Shown: one piece after another, positions 9,072-17,198 of the stretch
Numbering within the stretch: the first letter of the stretch is position 1
Layout of the letters: each line of letters begins with the position of its first letter
From: Alphaproteobacteria bacterium
GTDB lineage: Bacteria > Pseudomonadota > Alphaproteobacteria > SHNJ01
Assembly (NCBI GenBank): GCA_004295055.1
Contig: SHNJ01000035.1
Span: forward strand, 1-46,013
Direction: 5' to 3'
Length of the DNA: 46,013 nt
The notes under the pieces: model-generated
The model's database searches: none
The model's input: the letters and a program-made list of their open reading frames with translations, nothing else
Told to the model about the DNA's origin: nothing
Translations under genes and position numbers: made by a program

Positions 9072-9099
9072 AGTGTAGCGTCCCGTATTACAGATGCAA
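9072..9099 (-). promoter_or_regulatory. Possible promoter of the response regulator-kinase pair
   Basis: On the minus strand, TTGCAT (9099-9094) and TACACT (9077-9072) are separated by 16 nt in the 126-nt gap between gspK and the response regulator. The match to a housekeeping promoter is fair. No experimental start is known. Confidence 0.35.
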
Positions 9100-9169
9100 T
9101 CAGTTTTTCTTATATCGTTGCCTTTTTGGTTTATAAATATCTTATTGATATACAATAAAAATATGGTCT

Positions 9170-10348
9170 TTACTGCATGTACACATCCAATATTTTCTTT
9201 CTTTCCGGCAAATAATCGGCGTGCAATTCGATTTTTTTACCCTTAAGCACAACATGCACCGGTTGGTCTTGCGAAGCGCTGTCGGTGACCTTTTCATTCC
9301 ATTTTTTAGCCGAATCCGTTCCGATCAACCCAACCAAAGTCTGATTATACAATGGATCGTTTTTTTGTTTCTCATATTGCAGGGCGGCGGCCACTTCCGC
9401 AGGCTGAAGTTCCGTATAGGCGGCGATGCCTGCCGGCGTGTTGTATTTATAATTAATGCGCGCATCGGTTCCATATATTGTGAAATTGCGCCGCAGAAAA
9501 TTGATCATCGCCGCATCTATGCCCGGAATATAGGATAATTGATCGAACCGGTCGATTAAACGATTTGGGAATTTGGTGATATAACGATTATCCGATTGGA
9601 AAGGGCCTTCAGTGTTGCCAGCCAACGCATTGCGGTCTTCGTCATGAAAATCGACCAAGAACTGCGACAATTTTTCCGCAGCGCGATCTTCGATCCCGAG
9701 CCATATTAAATACCGCTCTAAATCTTCCTGATCGATGTAATTTAAATTTGGCTTGGCATTGCCTGGATATATTTCCAATATGTAATTTTCTCCATCAAAC
9801 GCGATAGTTTGCGGCGAGTTATCCAACGAATAGCGTTTTGGCAATCCAAAATTGCTTATAGTGCCGCGTTCGATGCGGACCTTTTCTTCCTGCAATGCAT
9901 TCAGCGCTTTGTTGACCTGGCTTAAATCGGGGATATTCAGTTGAAACCCCATTTGCGATAACATTTCCCGCAAATTTTCAATCGGCGCTCCGGATCCGCC
10001 AAGAGAAATCCTGGTTTGATCGACCAGCACAATTTTACGTTCCATTTCCCATCGCGCATCCACCGCCATCGGTTCGCCCTTCATTTCAAACAAGACGAAA
10101 TTGAATACGCTGCTGATTTTCTTCCAATTAATCGGATGCGCCAGGGTGCGTTCCAGCTGCGCCGGCGCCGAAGGCGCCTGCTTGAAAAAATATGCCATCA
10201 TGACCGCGCAAGCGGTCAAGATCCAGAGGCAGTAGACCAAGATAAAACCCCCGGAGCGAAAACAATTTCTTTTTTCTGTCCGGCCTGATGATAAGTCAAC
10301 CGGGCTAAAGGAGGCATCATCTTTTTGTCGTTCCATTGATTGGACCAT
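9170..10348 (-). CDS. gspK: Type II secretion minor pseudopilin GspK
   Basis: This is a 392-residue protein of GspK size, the tip pseudopilin of the secretion pseudopilus. The membrane segment (FILVYCLWILTACAVMMAYF, about 36-55) follows a Gly-Gly cleavage context. It lacks the Glu+5 of major pseudopilins, as GspK usually does. The helical insertion domain is visible as DFHDEDRNALAGN and NLNYIDQEDLERYLIWLG, and YIPGIDAAMINFLRRNF is also typical. The start is unusual: in this frame the only ATG, GTG or TTG codons ahead of the membrane segment are ATGs at 10348 and 10336. The gene therefore overlaps gspJ by 121-133 nt and the leader is more than 30 residues long. Confidence 0.85.
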   Translation of the reverse strand: MVQSMERQKDDASFSPVDLSSGRTEKRNCFRSGGFILVYCLWILTACAVMMAYFFKQAPSAPAQLERTLAHPINWKKISSVFNFVLFEMKGEPMAVDARWEMERKIVLVDQTRISLGGSGAPIENLREMLSQMGFQLNIPDLSQVNKALNALQEEKVRIERGTISNFGLPKRYSLDNSPQTIAFDGENYILEIYPGNAKPNLNYIDQEDLERYLIWLGIEDRAAEKLSQFLVDFHDEDRNALAGNTEGPFQSDNRYITKFPNRLIDRFDQLSYIPGIDAAMINFLRRNFTIYGTDARINYKYNTPAGIAAYTELQPAEVAAALQYEKQKNDPLYNQTLVGLIGTDSAKKWNEKVTDSASQDQPVHVVLKGKKIELHADYLPERKKILDVYMQ

Positions 10349-10836
10349 CTTTTTTTACCGTCTTCCCAATACTCAAATTCCGCACTATCAATTCCGCTAA
10401 ACGCCGTCAACTCCATAGAAAACTTCCCGCCATACTGCCGCCAGGAATCTATTTGCGCGGTATATTGCTGCTGGCTGTCATCCCACCACGGCGGAATGGT
10501 AACTTCGTGATATTGGATAATTTTCAAACCGGAATTATAGCGATAGGTAACCAATACCGGCTGGCCATTATGCCCAAATTGCGCGCTATTGCGGCTGATG
10601 AAAGACAGGCGGTCGTTCCTGGCATCGACTGCGGAGAAATAATTATTCAGCCCGGCGTCGATCGCTTCGAACTGCAAGCGTAAAAAATATTGGGTGCCCC
10701 ATTCTTTATTGGTGCTTAGCGCGCGTTGCCCAACCTTACGAACCGTATCATAGATATTCGAGGCCATAATAATCAATGCGCTGGCCAAAGCGACGCTAAG
10801 TAAAATTTCGAGCAAAGTGAATCCGCGCTGATTCAA
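10216..10836 (-). CDS. gspJ: Type II secretion minor pseudopilin GspJ
   Basis: This 206-residue prepilin-like protein has a very short leader (MNQRG) followed by FTLLEILLSVALASALIIMA, the classic class III signal with Glu at position +5. GspJ is a minor pseudopilin of the tip complex with GspI, GspK and GspH. The globular domain begins after the N-terminal helix; its length fits GspJ. The start overlaps gspI by 4 nt and its 3' end is overlapped by gspK, so the I-J-K order is intact. The family label GspJ rather than another minor pseudopilin rests on length and order. Confidence 0.85.
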   Translation of the reverse strand: MNQRGFTLLEILLSVALASALIIMASNIYDTVRKVGQRALSTNKEWGTQYFLRLQFEAIDAGLNNYFSAVDARNDRLSFISRNSAQFGHNGQPVLVTYRYNSGLKIIQYHEVTIPPWWDDSQQQYTAQIDSWRQYGGKFSMELTAFSGIDSAEFEYWEDGKKRWSNQWNDKKMMPPLARLTYHQAGQKKEIVFAPGVLSWSTASGS

Positions 10837-11309
10837 TTGGTTCTGCCTTTCACCGCAACCGGCGAATCCGGATTCGGCAACAATCCCGGCTGCAACAAAC
10901 GCACCGCAAAATCGCCATCGCCGCCGAAATCGAACACCTGGAAAGGCGAAAACGCCACCGTCATCGGCACATCCACGTCTTCGTATTTATAATTATTTAC
11001 CTTTATTTTTTTCTCTTTGCCTTCTTCGTCGGTACGGCTGACCAGCAATTCTTTTTCCGTAAGACGCGCGCTTACTTCTTTCCATTTAATAGCCGAGAGC
11101 ATATTGGCTTCGTTCAAACTTTGCGCCACTAGCGCTTGTTTGGCCAACGAACGTTCGGAATATTTCATTATGGTATATAGCTGCTGCAACATCACCGTCG
11201 CCCCCAAAGTCAGAACGGTAAAAGCAATCAATACCTCAAGCAGGGTAAATCCCCTGCGATTTTGTTTGCACAGAAAGCAAAATCGCAAGCGGGATAAAAT
11301 TGGAAACAT
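10833..11309 (-). CDS. gspI: Type II secretion minor pseudopilin GspI
   Basis: This 158-residue prepilin-like protein has a basic leader of about 20 residues ending RRG, then FTLLEVLIAFTVLTLGATVM with Glu at +5. After processing by a prepilin peptidase the protein would join the pseudopilus tip with GspJ and GspK. The LEVLIAFTVL pattern is typical of GspI. It begins 8 nt after the dockerin-repeat gene stops and overlaps gspJ by 4 nt, so translation of I and J is probably coupled. The needed peptidase GspO is not encoded in this window. Confidence 0.85.
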   Translation of the reverse strand: MFPILSRLRFCFLCKQNRRGFTLLEVLIAFTVLTLGATVMLQQLYTIMKYSERSLAKQALVAQSLNEANMLSAIKWKEVSARLTEKELLVSRTDEEGKEKKIKVNNYKYEDVDVPMTVAFSPFQVFDFGGDGDFAVRLLQPGLLPNPDSPVAVKGRTN

Positions 11310-11317
11310 TTACCAAA

Positions 11318-12019
11318 TTATTGGGTGGTCGAAGAAGACGACGAAGTGGAACTGCGTAAACGGGACGAACTATTCAATGCCTTGATTGCATTGATCACGT
11401 CGCGGGTATTAACCAAACCGTCGCCATTAACATCCGCATCCGCATTCGGACGGGCCGAGCCTAATTCCGCTTTGATCGCATTGATATCGGCCTGGTTAAA
11501 TACGCCATCGCCATTGACATCGTAAGTTTCATTAACGGTCCCATCGCCACCATCACCGCCGCCATTCCCGCCGCTGCCGCCGGAAATAAGCGTACCGATG
11601 GTTGGATTCAAAGAAAAACGGGATGGGAATGGAAAAGTTCCGCTATACGGAAAGGAAACCGGCGAACCGTTGCTGGTTAATTGATAAGTGGCATTGCCTT
11701 TTTTCAGCAACGCGGTCAGCGTGGTGCCATTGAAACTTTGAGTTTTGGCCATATCGACAAAATATGTGCCGTCAGACGCAATAACCGATCCTTGGCCTTC
11801 GGTGCGATTGAGGCTGGTTGGCTGAACAATTAAAATAATGTCGTTCACGGCTGGGGACACGCCGCCAGCGCCAGTAATCGTTCCAACAACTTGCAAATTA
11901 GACGGCACTTCTTGAGCAAAAGCGGGGGAAGCAACCATACCGCCTACCGTCAACATCGACACTATCAGCAAAGCTTTTGTTATAAGGGATGGAATCGTCG
12001 GCATCTTTGATAAAAACAT
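11318..12019 (-). CDS. Exported protein with a type I dockerin-like Ca2+-binding repeat pair
   Basis: This 233-residue protein has a cleavable signal peptide (hydrophobic core about 14-34, ASPAFAQ cleavage context), a beta-rich N-terminal domain (about 38-145), a Gly-rich linker (about 148-162) and two dockerin-type loops, DVNGDGVFNQADI and DVNGDGLVNTRDV, each followed by an INAIKAxL helix. Loops of this form bind calcium, and dockerins dock onto cohesin domains. The tail is a Ser/Thr-rich stretch ending in TTQ. The gene lies between gspF and gspI, 8 nt from gspI, with its own promoter-like sequence upstream. I infer either a substrate of the secretion system or a structural accessory. No cohesin is encoded in the window. 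Confidence 0.85.
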   Translation of the reverse strand: MFLSKMPTIPSLITKALLIVSMLTVGGMVASPAFAQEVPSNLQVVGTITGAGGVSPAVNDIILIVQPTSLNRTEGQGSVIASDGTYFVDMAKTQSFNGTTLTALLKKGNATYQLTSNGSPVSFPYSGTFPFPSRFSLNPTIGTLISGGSGGNGGGDGGDGTVNETYDVNGDGVFNQADINAIKAELGSARPNADADVNGDGLVNTRDVINAIKALNSSSRLRSSTSSSSSTTQ

Positions 12020-12060
12020 ACACCCAACCTCGAACGATTGATTAATTAACGAATAATCCG

Positions 12061-12089
12061 CCTATACCCAATAATGAGTATATTATCAA
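12061..12089 (-). promoter_or_regulatory. Possible promoter of the dockerin-repeat gene
   Basis: On the minus strand, TTGATA (12089-12084) and TATAGG (12066-12061) are spaced by 17 nt in the 148-nt gap after gspF. The predicted leader is about 35 nt, with a GAGG Shine-Dalgarno near the ATG at 12019. This suggests the dockerin gene and gspIJK can be transcribed apart from gspHGEF. Confidence 0.45.
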
Positions 12090-12167
12090 GTCTTAACCTT
12101 TGAATATTTGCAGTTTTTTCTTACAATTCACAATTAATACCTGAAATACGGCCCAATTATGGACAAT

Positions 12168-13349
12168 TTATTGCGGAGCCAGATCGGTTAAGGAATAAAC
12201 CGCTACCAGCATGGATATCACAATAAAGGCGATTACCAATCCCATCACCAAAATAATAAGCGGCCCTAACAAATTAGCCATGGTTTTTGCTTTTAATGTC
12301 ACCTCATCGCCGATTTGCTGTCCGGCTTTTTCCGCCATGCTGTCCAGCTTGCCGGTTTCTTCGCCAATGGCCAGGAACCTTACCGCCAATGTTGGAATTC
12401 CCGGAAAATTATTCATCGCCAGACTGAGATTCCGTCCGCGCCGCACTTCGTTTTGAATATCCATCATGCGTTGCTGAATCACTATATTCGATGTGGATTT
12501 TGTTATAAGTTCCAGCGCCGACACCAGTGGCACGCCATTCCGTAATTGCACCGCCAACAAAGACATGACTTGGGCGGTATAAATTTTAGATAGGAAACTT
12601 CCTGCAAATGGCAAACGCAGAATAATTTGAGACCACCAAGAACGAAAAAATTGCGACTGCCTGATATAATATTGCAGTCCGACGACAGTCAGAATAATTG
12701 TGCCGAGAATATACCATCCATAAGCCATCAACAAATCGCTGAAAGCAAAAATGAATCGCGCATTCCAGGACAGCATATTAACTTTATCCTGAAACAAATC
12801 CTTAAATGTCGGAATAACATAGATTCCAAGGATAATGATCGATACCAAACTTAATACCACCAATACTATCGGATATAACAATGCGCCCTGAATATCCGCG
12901 CGCATTTTACGCGACCGGTCATAATGAATTTCCAGCGTTTGCATGACTTCAGCCAACTGGCCGCTGGCCTCGCCAGCGCGGATAACGGTAATAGCCAGGG
13001 GATCGATTGCGCCCATGGATTCCAGGGCTTGCGATAATTGCTGACCTCGCTTTACGCTTTCGCGCAATTGGCCGGCAAAATTCGACAATGTTTTATCGGC
13101 GCTGTCTTCGCCTATGATTTGCAAGGCGCGATCAATAACAATGCCACTATTCAAAAGCGGACTTAGTTGACCGATCAGACGCGCCAGCAAGCTGCGTTTT
13201 AAACGCGGCAATTTAGCTTCCTTGCTTTCAACCAGAATTAATTTGCGTTGTTTTAAACGGCGCTCTAATTCTGCCGAATTCTGCGCATATTCCTGGCCTT
13301 GCTGTTGCTGACCGTCGCGGGCATAAGCGGTATATTGATAAACCGGCAT
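12168..13349 (-). CDS. gspF: Type II secretion inner-membrane platform protein GspF
   Basis: This 393-residue polytopic protein begins MPVYQYTAYARDGQ, the usual GspF start. It carries two repeated cytoplasmic domains (about 60-160 and 265-365) and three membrane helices near 165-190, 210-230 and 365-390. The motifs VIRAGEASGQLAEVMQTLE and LAIGEETGKLDSMAEKAG are the paired family signatures. GspF contacts the ATPase GspE and the GspL-like protein in the assembly platform. Its start codon shares a base with the gspE stop codon at 13349, which indicates tight coupling. Length and motifs fit the family fully. Confidence 0.95.
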   Translation of the reverse strand: MPVYQYTAYARDGQQQQGQEYAQNSAELERRLKQRKLILVESKEAKLPRLKRSLLARLIGQLSPLLNSGIVIDRALQIIGEDSADKTLSNFAGQLRESVKRGQQLSQALESMGAIDPLAITVIRAGEASGQLAEVMQTLEIHYDRSRKMRADIQGALLYPIVLVVLSLVSIIILGIYVIPTFKDLFQDKVNMLSWNARFIFAFSDLLMAYGWYILGTIILTVVGLQYYIRQSQFFRSWWSQIILRLPFAGSFLSKIYTAQVMSLLAVQLRNGVPLVSALELITKSTSNIVIQQRMMDIQNEVRRGRNLSLAMNNFPGIPTLAVRFLAIGEETGKLDSMAEKAGQQIGDEVTLKAKTMANLLGPLIILVMGLVIAFIVISMLVAVYSLTDLAPQ

Positions 13350-14962
13350 CAGCCCACCACGCGCAAGATTTCTTCGATAGTGCTTTCACCGGCTAAGACA
13401 CGGCTGAATCCATCTTGCAACATGGTTATGTAGTCGCTGCCGGCCGCATTCGAAATATTTTCCGGTGTCGGTTCCGATAAAATGGAACTGCGCACAGATG
13501 CATTGATGCCCAGAAACTCTGAAATCGGCAACCGCCCCTTATAGCCGATTTGTCCGCATTCGGGGCAACCTTTGGCATTATAAATTCTGGCGCCTGGCGC
13601 AAATCCATATTTTTTTACATGAACTTCGCTAACCACGCCTGGACTTCTGCAATGTGGGCACAGTTTACGCACCAAACGCTGGCCAGTGACCGCAATCAAA
13701 GAGCTTGCAAGCAAATAATCGGCAACGCCCATATTCAACAAACGGCCGATGGCGCCAACCGCGCTGTTGGTGTGAACGGTGGATAAAACCAAGTGGCCCG
13801 TCAGGGCGGCCTGCACCGCAATTTCCGCGGTTTCACGGTCGCGAATCTCGCCCACCAAAATTACATCGGGATCATGCCGCAAAATCGAACGCAGAGTGTT
13901 GGCAAATGTAACGCCAATTTCCGCATTCACCGGAATTTGCGAAATTCCTGGGATATCGTATTCCACCGGATCTTCGACGGTGATAATTTTTTTATGGCCA
14001 TCGACAATATCGCGCAGACCGGAATAAAGCGTGGTGGTTTTTCCAGAACCGGTCGGGCCGGTTACCAAAATCAAGCCATGGCTTTTATTTAGAACTTCGC
14101 GGAATTGCGTAACCATGCGCGGACTGACACCCAACGCGCCCAGCGACAATAATTGTTTTTTCTGATCCAGCAAACGCAACGCCACGTCTTCGCCGAAATT
14201 GGTCGGGATCGTGGAAACACGGACATCCACGTCCTTGCCGCCGGTTTTAACCGAAAAACGGCCATCTTGCGGCAGGCGGCGTTCGGCAATATCCAATTGC
14301 GACAGAATTTTAATGCGGCTGACGATCGCGGGATATTCTTCGACCGTTGGCGCGGGCCGCGCATGCAACACGCCATCGACACGATAGCGCAATTCAATTT
14401 TATTCCGCATCGGTTCCATATGAATATCCGACGCGCCAACCTTGATACCGGATAAAATCATGTCGTTGACATAACGGATGATTGGCGCTTCCAACGCCAA
14501 ATCTTTTAAATGCTCGATATCGGAAATGTAAGAATCGGAGGTGCTGGATTCGCCATCGATATGAAAATGATTTTCCAAACGAAATTGAATTTCGCGTTCT
14601 GGCGCGATGGCAATTTCCGCCTGCGGCAACAAGCGTTGCAACATATCCACCAGCCCGTCATCCTCGGGATGGGCAATGACCACCGTCAATTTATCTTCCG
14701 AATGCACCGGCAGGACGCGATTGAATAGCAAGAAATCCTGGCTTAAATTGGATACATCGCTGACTTCGCCACGGCCATTCCAAACCTGCAAACCGGACAG
14801 GGTTGCGTAAATCGAATATAACTGCTCATCGCTGAACACGCCCATGTCAAGCAAGGTTGCGCCAAGACCGCGGCCGGTTTTCTGCGATAATTTAGTAGCC
14901 TCGCTGATAATTTCCGGCGAGACCGAATCATTTTTTTCAAGATGTTCGCGCAATTGACGCAT
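13349..14962 (-). CDS. gspE: Type II secretion ATPase GspE
   Basis: This 537-residue cytoplasmic hexameric ATPase powers pseudopilus assembly. An N-terminal MshEN-like domain fills about 1-135. The core shows Walker A GPTGSGKTTT (302-311), the Asp box around ITVEDPVEYDIPG, Walker B DPDVILVGEIRD (364-375) and the His box around STVHTN. Four cysteines (Cys435, Cys438, Cys466, Cys469; CPHC and CPEC) form the zinc module typical of GspE and PilB. It lies 8 nt after gspG and abuts gspF. All catalytic motifs are intact. Confidence 0.96.
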   Translation of the reverse strand: MRQLREHLEKNDSVSPEIISEATKLSQKTGRGLGATLLDMGVFSDEQLYSIYATLSGLQVWNGRGEVSDVSNLSQDFLLFNRVLPVHSEDKLTVVIAHPEDDGLVDMLQRLLPQAEIAIAPEREIQFRLENHFHIDGESSTSDSYISDIEHLKDLALEAPIIRYVNDMILSGIKVGASDIHMEPMRNKIELRYRVDGVLHARPAPTVEEYPAIVSRIKILSQLDIAERRLPQDGRFSVKTGGKDVDVRVSTIPTNFGEDVALRLLDQKKQLLSLGALGVSPRMVTQFREVLNKSHGLILVTGPTGSGKTTTLYSGLRDIVDGHKKIITVEDPVEYDIPGISQIPVNAEIGVTFANTLRSILRHDPDVILVGEIRDRETAEIAVQAALTGHLVLSTVHTNSAVGAIGRLLNMGVADYLLASSLIAVTGQRLVRKLCPHCRSPGVVSEVHVKKYGFAPGARIYNAKGCPECGQIGYKGRLPISEFLGINASVRSSILSEPTPENISNAAGSDYITMLQDGFSRVLAGESTIEEILRVVG

Positions 14963-14970
14963 GAAGTTCC

Positions 14971-15420
14971 TTACCAGTTGCCGATATCGGCTGCATCCCC
15001 ATCGCCGCCCGGCTTACTATCGCTGCCAAGCGAATATAAATCGTAGTCGATGCCGTGCGATGGCGGCTTAGCATAGATGTAATCCGCCCCCCATGGATCT
15101 TTCGGCACTTGCCGTTTGCTTAAATATGGGCCGCCCCAGACCGATACGCCTTGAGGCTTTTCAATCAAAGCGCGCAGTCCTTCGCTTTGCGATGGATAAC
15201 GTCCCGTGTCCAAACGGAAAGAATCGAGAGCGCGGGACAATAGTTCAATCTGCGCCTTGGTCGCTTTAATCTGCGAAGAGGATACTTGGCCGAACAAGCG
15301 CGGTGCAATCAACGCCACCAACAAAGCGATAATCGCCATAACCACCAATAATTCCACCAAGGAAAAACCGGATTCCGATTTTGATCCTGGACGGCGCTTA
15401 TATAAAGTATGTTCGGTCAT
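14971..15420 (-). CDS. gspG: Type II secretion major pseudopilin GspG
   Basis: This 149-residue major pseudopilin has a 17-18-residue hydrophilic leader, then GFSLVELLVVMAIIALLVAL with Glu at +5. After the N-terminal helix come GGPYLSKRQVPKDPWGADY and the C-terminal calcium-site loop LGSDSKPGGDGDAADIGNW, both hallmarks of GspG. It would form the pseudopilus shaft after leader removal and N-methylation. It is 9 nt after gspH and 8 nt before gspE, in an H-G-E-F order rather than the usual E-F-G-H. Confidence 0.95.
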   Translation of the reverse strand: MTEHTLYKRRPGSKSESGFSLVELLVVMAIIALLVALIAPRLFGQVSSSQIKATKAQIELLSRALDSFRLDTGRYPSQSEGLRALIEKPQGVSVWGGPYLSKRQVPKDPWGADYIYAKPPSHGIDYDLYSLGSDSKPGGDGDAADIGNW

Positions 15421-15429
15421 AAAATCCTC

Positions 15430-15891
15430 TTACGGGAAAGCATAGGCTATTTCGGAATGAAACGGATTAATCTGTATTTTATACAAGATCGCGGTGGGAT
15501 AGCCAGTTTTTTTCTGCACCACCCGGAATTCCGACGCAATTCCGGTTCCATCACTGTAAAAAATGGCCAATAATTGTTTGCCCAAATAACCGGTTGGCGC
15601 AGGCCGATTGATTTCGAGTATTATATCTTTATCCAGGGTTAAAGTTTGCCCGCCGGGTTCGGCAACGATATTCGGCGCCTGCCAATAAATGAATCTTGTT
15701 TTACCTTCGTTTAAAGCGGCGTTCTGTTGCTGCTGCAAAAAAGCGACCATGGCCGGTACCGGCGGTTTAGCCGGCAAAGACAGACTGGGCACGATCATTG
15801 CGGTCAATAGTGCAATAATACCAAGCACTAATAGCATTTCCAGCAGCGTAAAACCGGAATTATGGCGACAAAAAGGCATATGGTTATTCAT
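15430..15891 (-). CDS. gspH: Type II secretion minor pseudopilin GspH
   Basis: This 153-residue prepilin-like protein has a 13-residue leader (ending HNSG), then FTLLEMLLVLGIIALLTAMI with Glu at +5, and a C-terminal beta-rich domain. Length and position beside gspG fit GspH, the minor pseudopilin that bridges the shaft and the tip complex. It is the first gene of the minus-strand secretion run. The 77-nt gap to the divergent gene at 15969 must hold its promoter, but I see no strong consensus there. Confidence 0.82.
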   Translation of the reverse strand: MNNHMPFCRHNSGFTLLEMLLVLGIIALLTAMIVPSLSLPAKPPVPAMVAFLQQQQNAALNEGKTRFIYWQAPNIVAEPGGQTLTLDKDIILEINRPAPTGYLGKQLLAIFYSDGTGIASEFRVVQKKTGYPTAILYKIQINPFHSEIAYAFP

Positions 15892-15968
15892 CTTATCTTT
15901 ACTTTTTAGTGAAAAAATAGACTAATATCCAGAGTACAATTTATCCCTTTTCCTCATCCGAGGCTGTT

Positions 15969-16313
15969 ATGCGAATTTATCTTTATCTTGCCGGTTTTTG
16001 TGTAATCCTATTATTGGCGTTTTCCGATAAGCTGGTTTATGCCCAGGCGATCCCGTTTAATTTTGTCAAACAATGGGAAGCTATCCCATCGGAATCGCTG
16101 GCGAGTTTAATCGCGCGTCCGGAAATTCATTTTGTCGGCAGCGATGTCGGAAAAATCGACGACGGCATGATGGTCAATGTAACGTATCTCGAAAATACCG
16201 GTACACCCAAAGCATTGTATCGTTGCGTGGAATATGTTCGGGAATGGCAATTTGAAACCATCCAGACAAATTGTTATATGGCGATCACGCCGCAATCGAC
16301 GGTAAAGCGATAA
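15969..16313 (+). CDS. Small exported protein of unknown function
   Basis: This 114-residue protein has a signal peptide (MRIYLY, hydrophobic core, cleavage near VYAQA). The mature part, about 90 residues, has two cysteines (in YRCVEYV and TNCYMAI) that could form a disulfide in the periplasm. I do not recognise the family. It is divergent from the secretion operon at gspH and is followed by a strong bidirectional terminator shared with the convergent secreted-repeat gene. The divergent arrangement does not show that it belongs to the secretion system. Confidence 0.7.
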   Translation: MRIYLYLAGFCVILLLAFSDKLVYAQAIPFNFVKQWEAIPSESLASLIARPEIHFVGSDVGKIDDGMMVNVTYLENTGTPKALYRCVEYVREWQFETIQTNCYMAITPQSTVKR

Positions 16314-16334
16314 AAAAATTATCGGCACAAACAA

Positions 16335-16360
16335 AAAGGGCGGGAAATTTCCCGCCCTTT
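16335..16360. terminator. Bidirectional rho-independent terminator
   Basis: This is a perfect 26-bp palindrome: GGGCGGG and CCCGCCC arms flanked by AAA and TTT with an AAATTT centre. It sits between two convergent genes (15969-16313 and 16387-16953). It has A-tracts on one side and T-tracts on the other, so it can work on both strands. Confidence 0.85.
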
Positions 16361-16386
16361 CGCATTTTAAAATCAGCTTCTAAAAA

Positions 16387-16953
16387 TTAGTGAGCTGGTT
16401 TTGGAGCCGGAGCTGCTGGCAAAGCCGAAGCTACCGACCAACCTGGGATCGAAGCGCCGTTCAGATCGCCTGGTTTTTTGTCCATGCTGTAGGTGTACAG
16501 CGGGCTGCCGTTGAAAGCCCATTGGTTGCCGTTGATCACGGTGAATGGACCAACTGGTTTATCGCTGCTGCTTGCTGCCAAAGCTGGCCACATTTTCGCG
16601 CATTCGCCAGAGCAATTCGATTTGCCCGAGCTGTCTTTGCTGTAGGTATATATGGTCATACCGGAAGCGGTGGTGAAATATTCACCTTTTGGGCCGGTTG
16701 CTTTTTTCACGCCGGCTGGCAAAGTTGCTTGCATAGCTTGCATCGTTGTGCCAGTGGTTGCAGATGGGGTAGTACCAGTTGCAGTTGTGTTGGTCATGCC
16801 GGTGGTAGTTTCAGTATTGCTGCTTGCAGATGCTGGGGCAGATTTGGTAGTTTCCGATTTCATCGAGCCGTGTGACGAGGTAGCGGATTCATTTGCCAAA
16901 ACCGGGCCAGCAACAAAAGCTGCCAACGCGGCAATGATCAATAGCTTTTTCAT
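16387..16953 (-). CDS. Exported protein with secreted repeats of the PF03640 (COG4315) family
   Basis: This 188-residue protein has a signal peptide (MKKLLIIAALAAFVAGPVLA), then a Ser/Thr/Ala-rich linker (about 22-75), then two repeats of the family. The first contains MTIYTYSKDSSGKSNCSGEC and AKMWPAL; the second contains PLYTYSMDKKPGD and ends GWSVA. The family occurs in exported bacterial proteins; its function is not established. The two Cys of CSGEC are conserved in the family as I know it. A strong Shine-Dalgarno (AGGAG) precedes the ATG. It ends at the shared terminator and is divergent from chvI, so it may share regulation with that operon. Confidence 0.85.
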   Translation of the reverse strand: MKKLLIIAALAAFVAGPVLANESATSSHGSMKSETTKSAPASASSNTETTTGMTNTTATGTTPSATTGTTMQAMQATLPAGVKKATGPKGEYFTTASGMTIYTYSKDSSGKSNCSGECAKMWPALAASSSDKPVGPFTVINGNQWAFNGSPLYTYSMDKKPGDLNGASIPGWSVASALPAAPAPKPAH

Positions 16954-17198
16954 ATTTTTCTCCTAAAGAATTAAAAAGCGAGTTAATTAATGAGCTTATT
17001 TAAAGCCGATTTTTCAGGCAAAAAAAAGGCTTTTCTACAGTTTTCTGCCGAAATTTTGGAAAACGCCTTGGCCTGTGGAATAGTTTGCCAATTGCGGCGG
17101 AAATGTGGCATGGTGCTTTTACTAATGGCAAAACACCGCCACAATATTGCTGAAATTAAGTAGTTATAATGGGTTATTACCAATTTTGGAGTTAGGCA
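16954..17198. promoter_or_regulatory. Divergent regulatory region between the secreted-repeat gene and chvI
   Basis: This 245-nt non-coding region contains a perfect -10 hexamer TATAAT at 17165-17170 on the plus strand and a GGAG Shine-Dalgarno at 17188-17191 for chvI. Upstream of the -10 lies an imperfect palindrome, TGTGGCATGGTG at 17104-17115 and CACCGCCACA at 17134-17143. It could be an operator or a hairpin. No good -35 is seen at 17 nt, which would fit a promoter that needs an activator. Confidence 0.45.

Noticed and set aside
16983-17183. A 66-residue minus-strand frame upstream of chvI
   Set aside because: No Shine-Dalgarno, no recognisable protein features, and it covers the promoter region of chvI.
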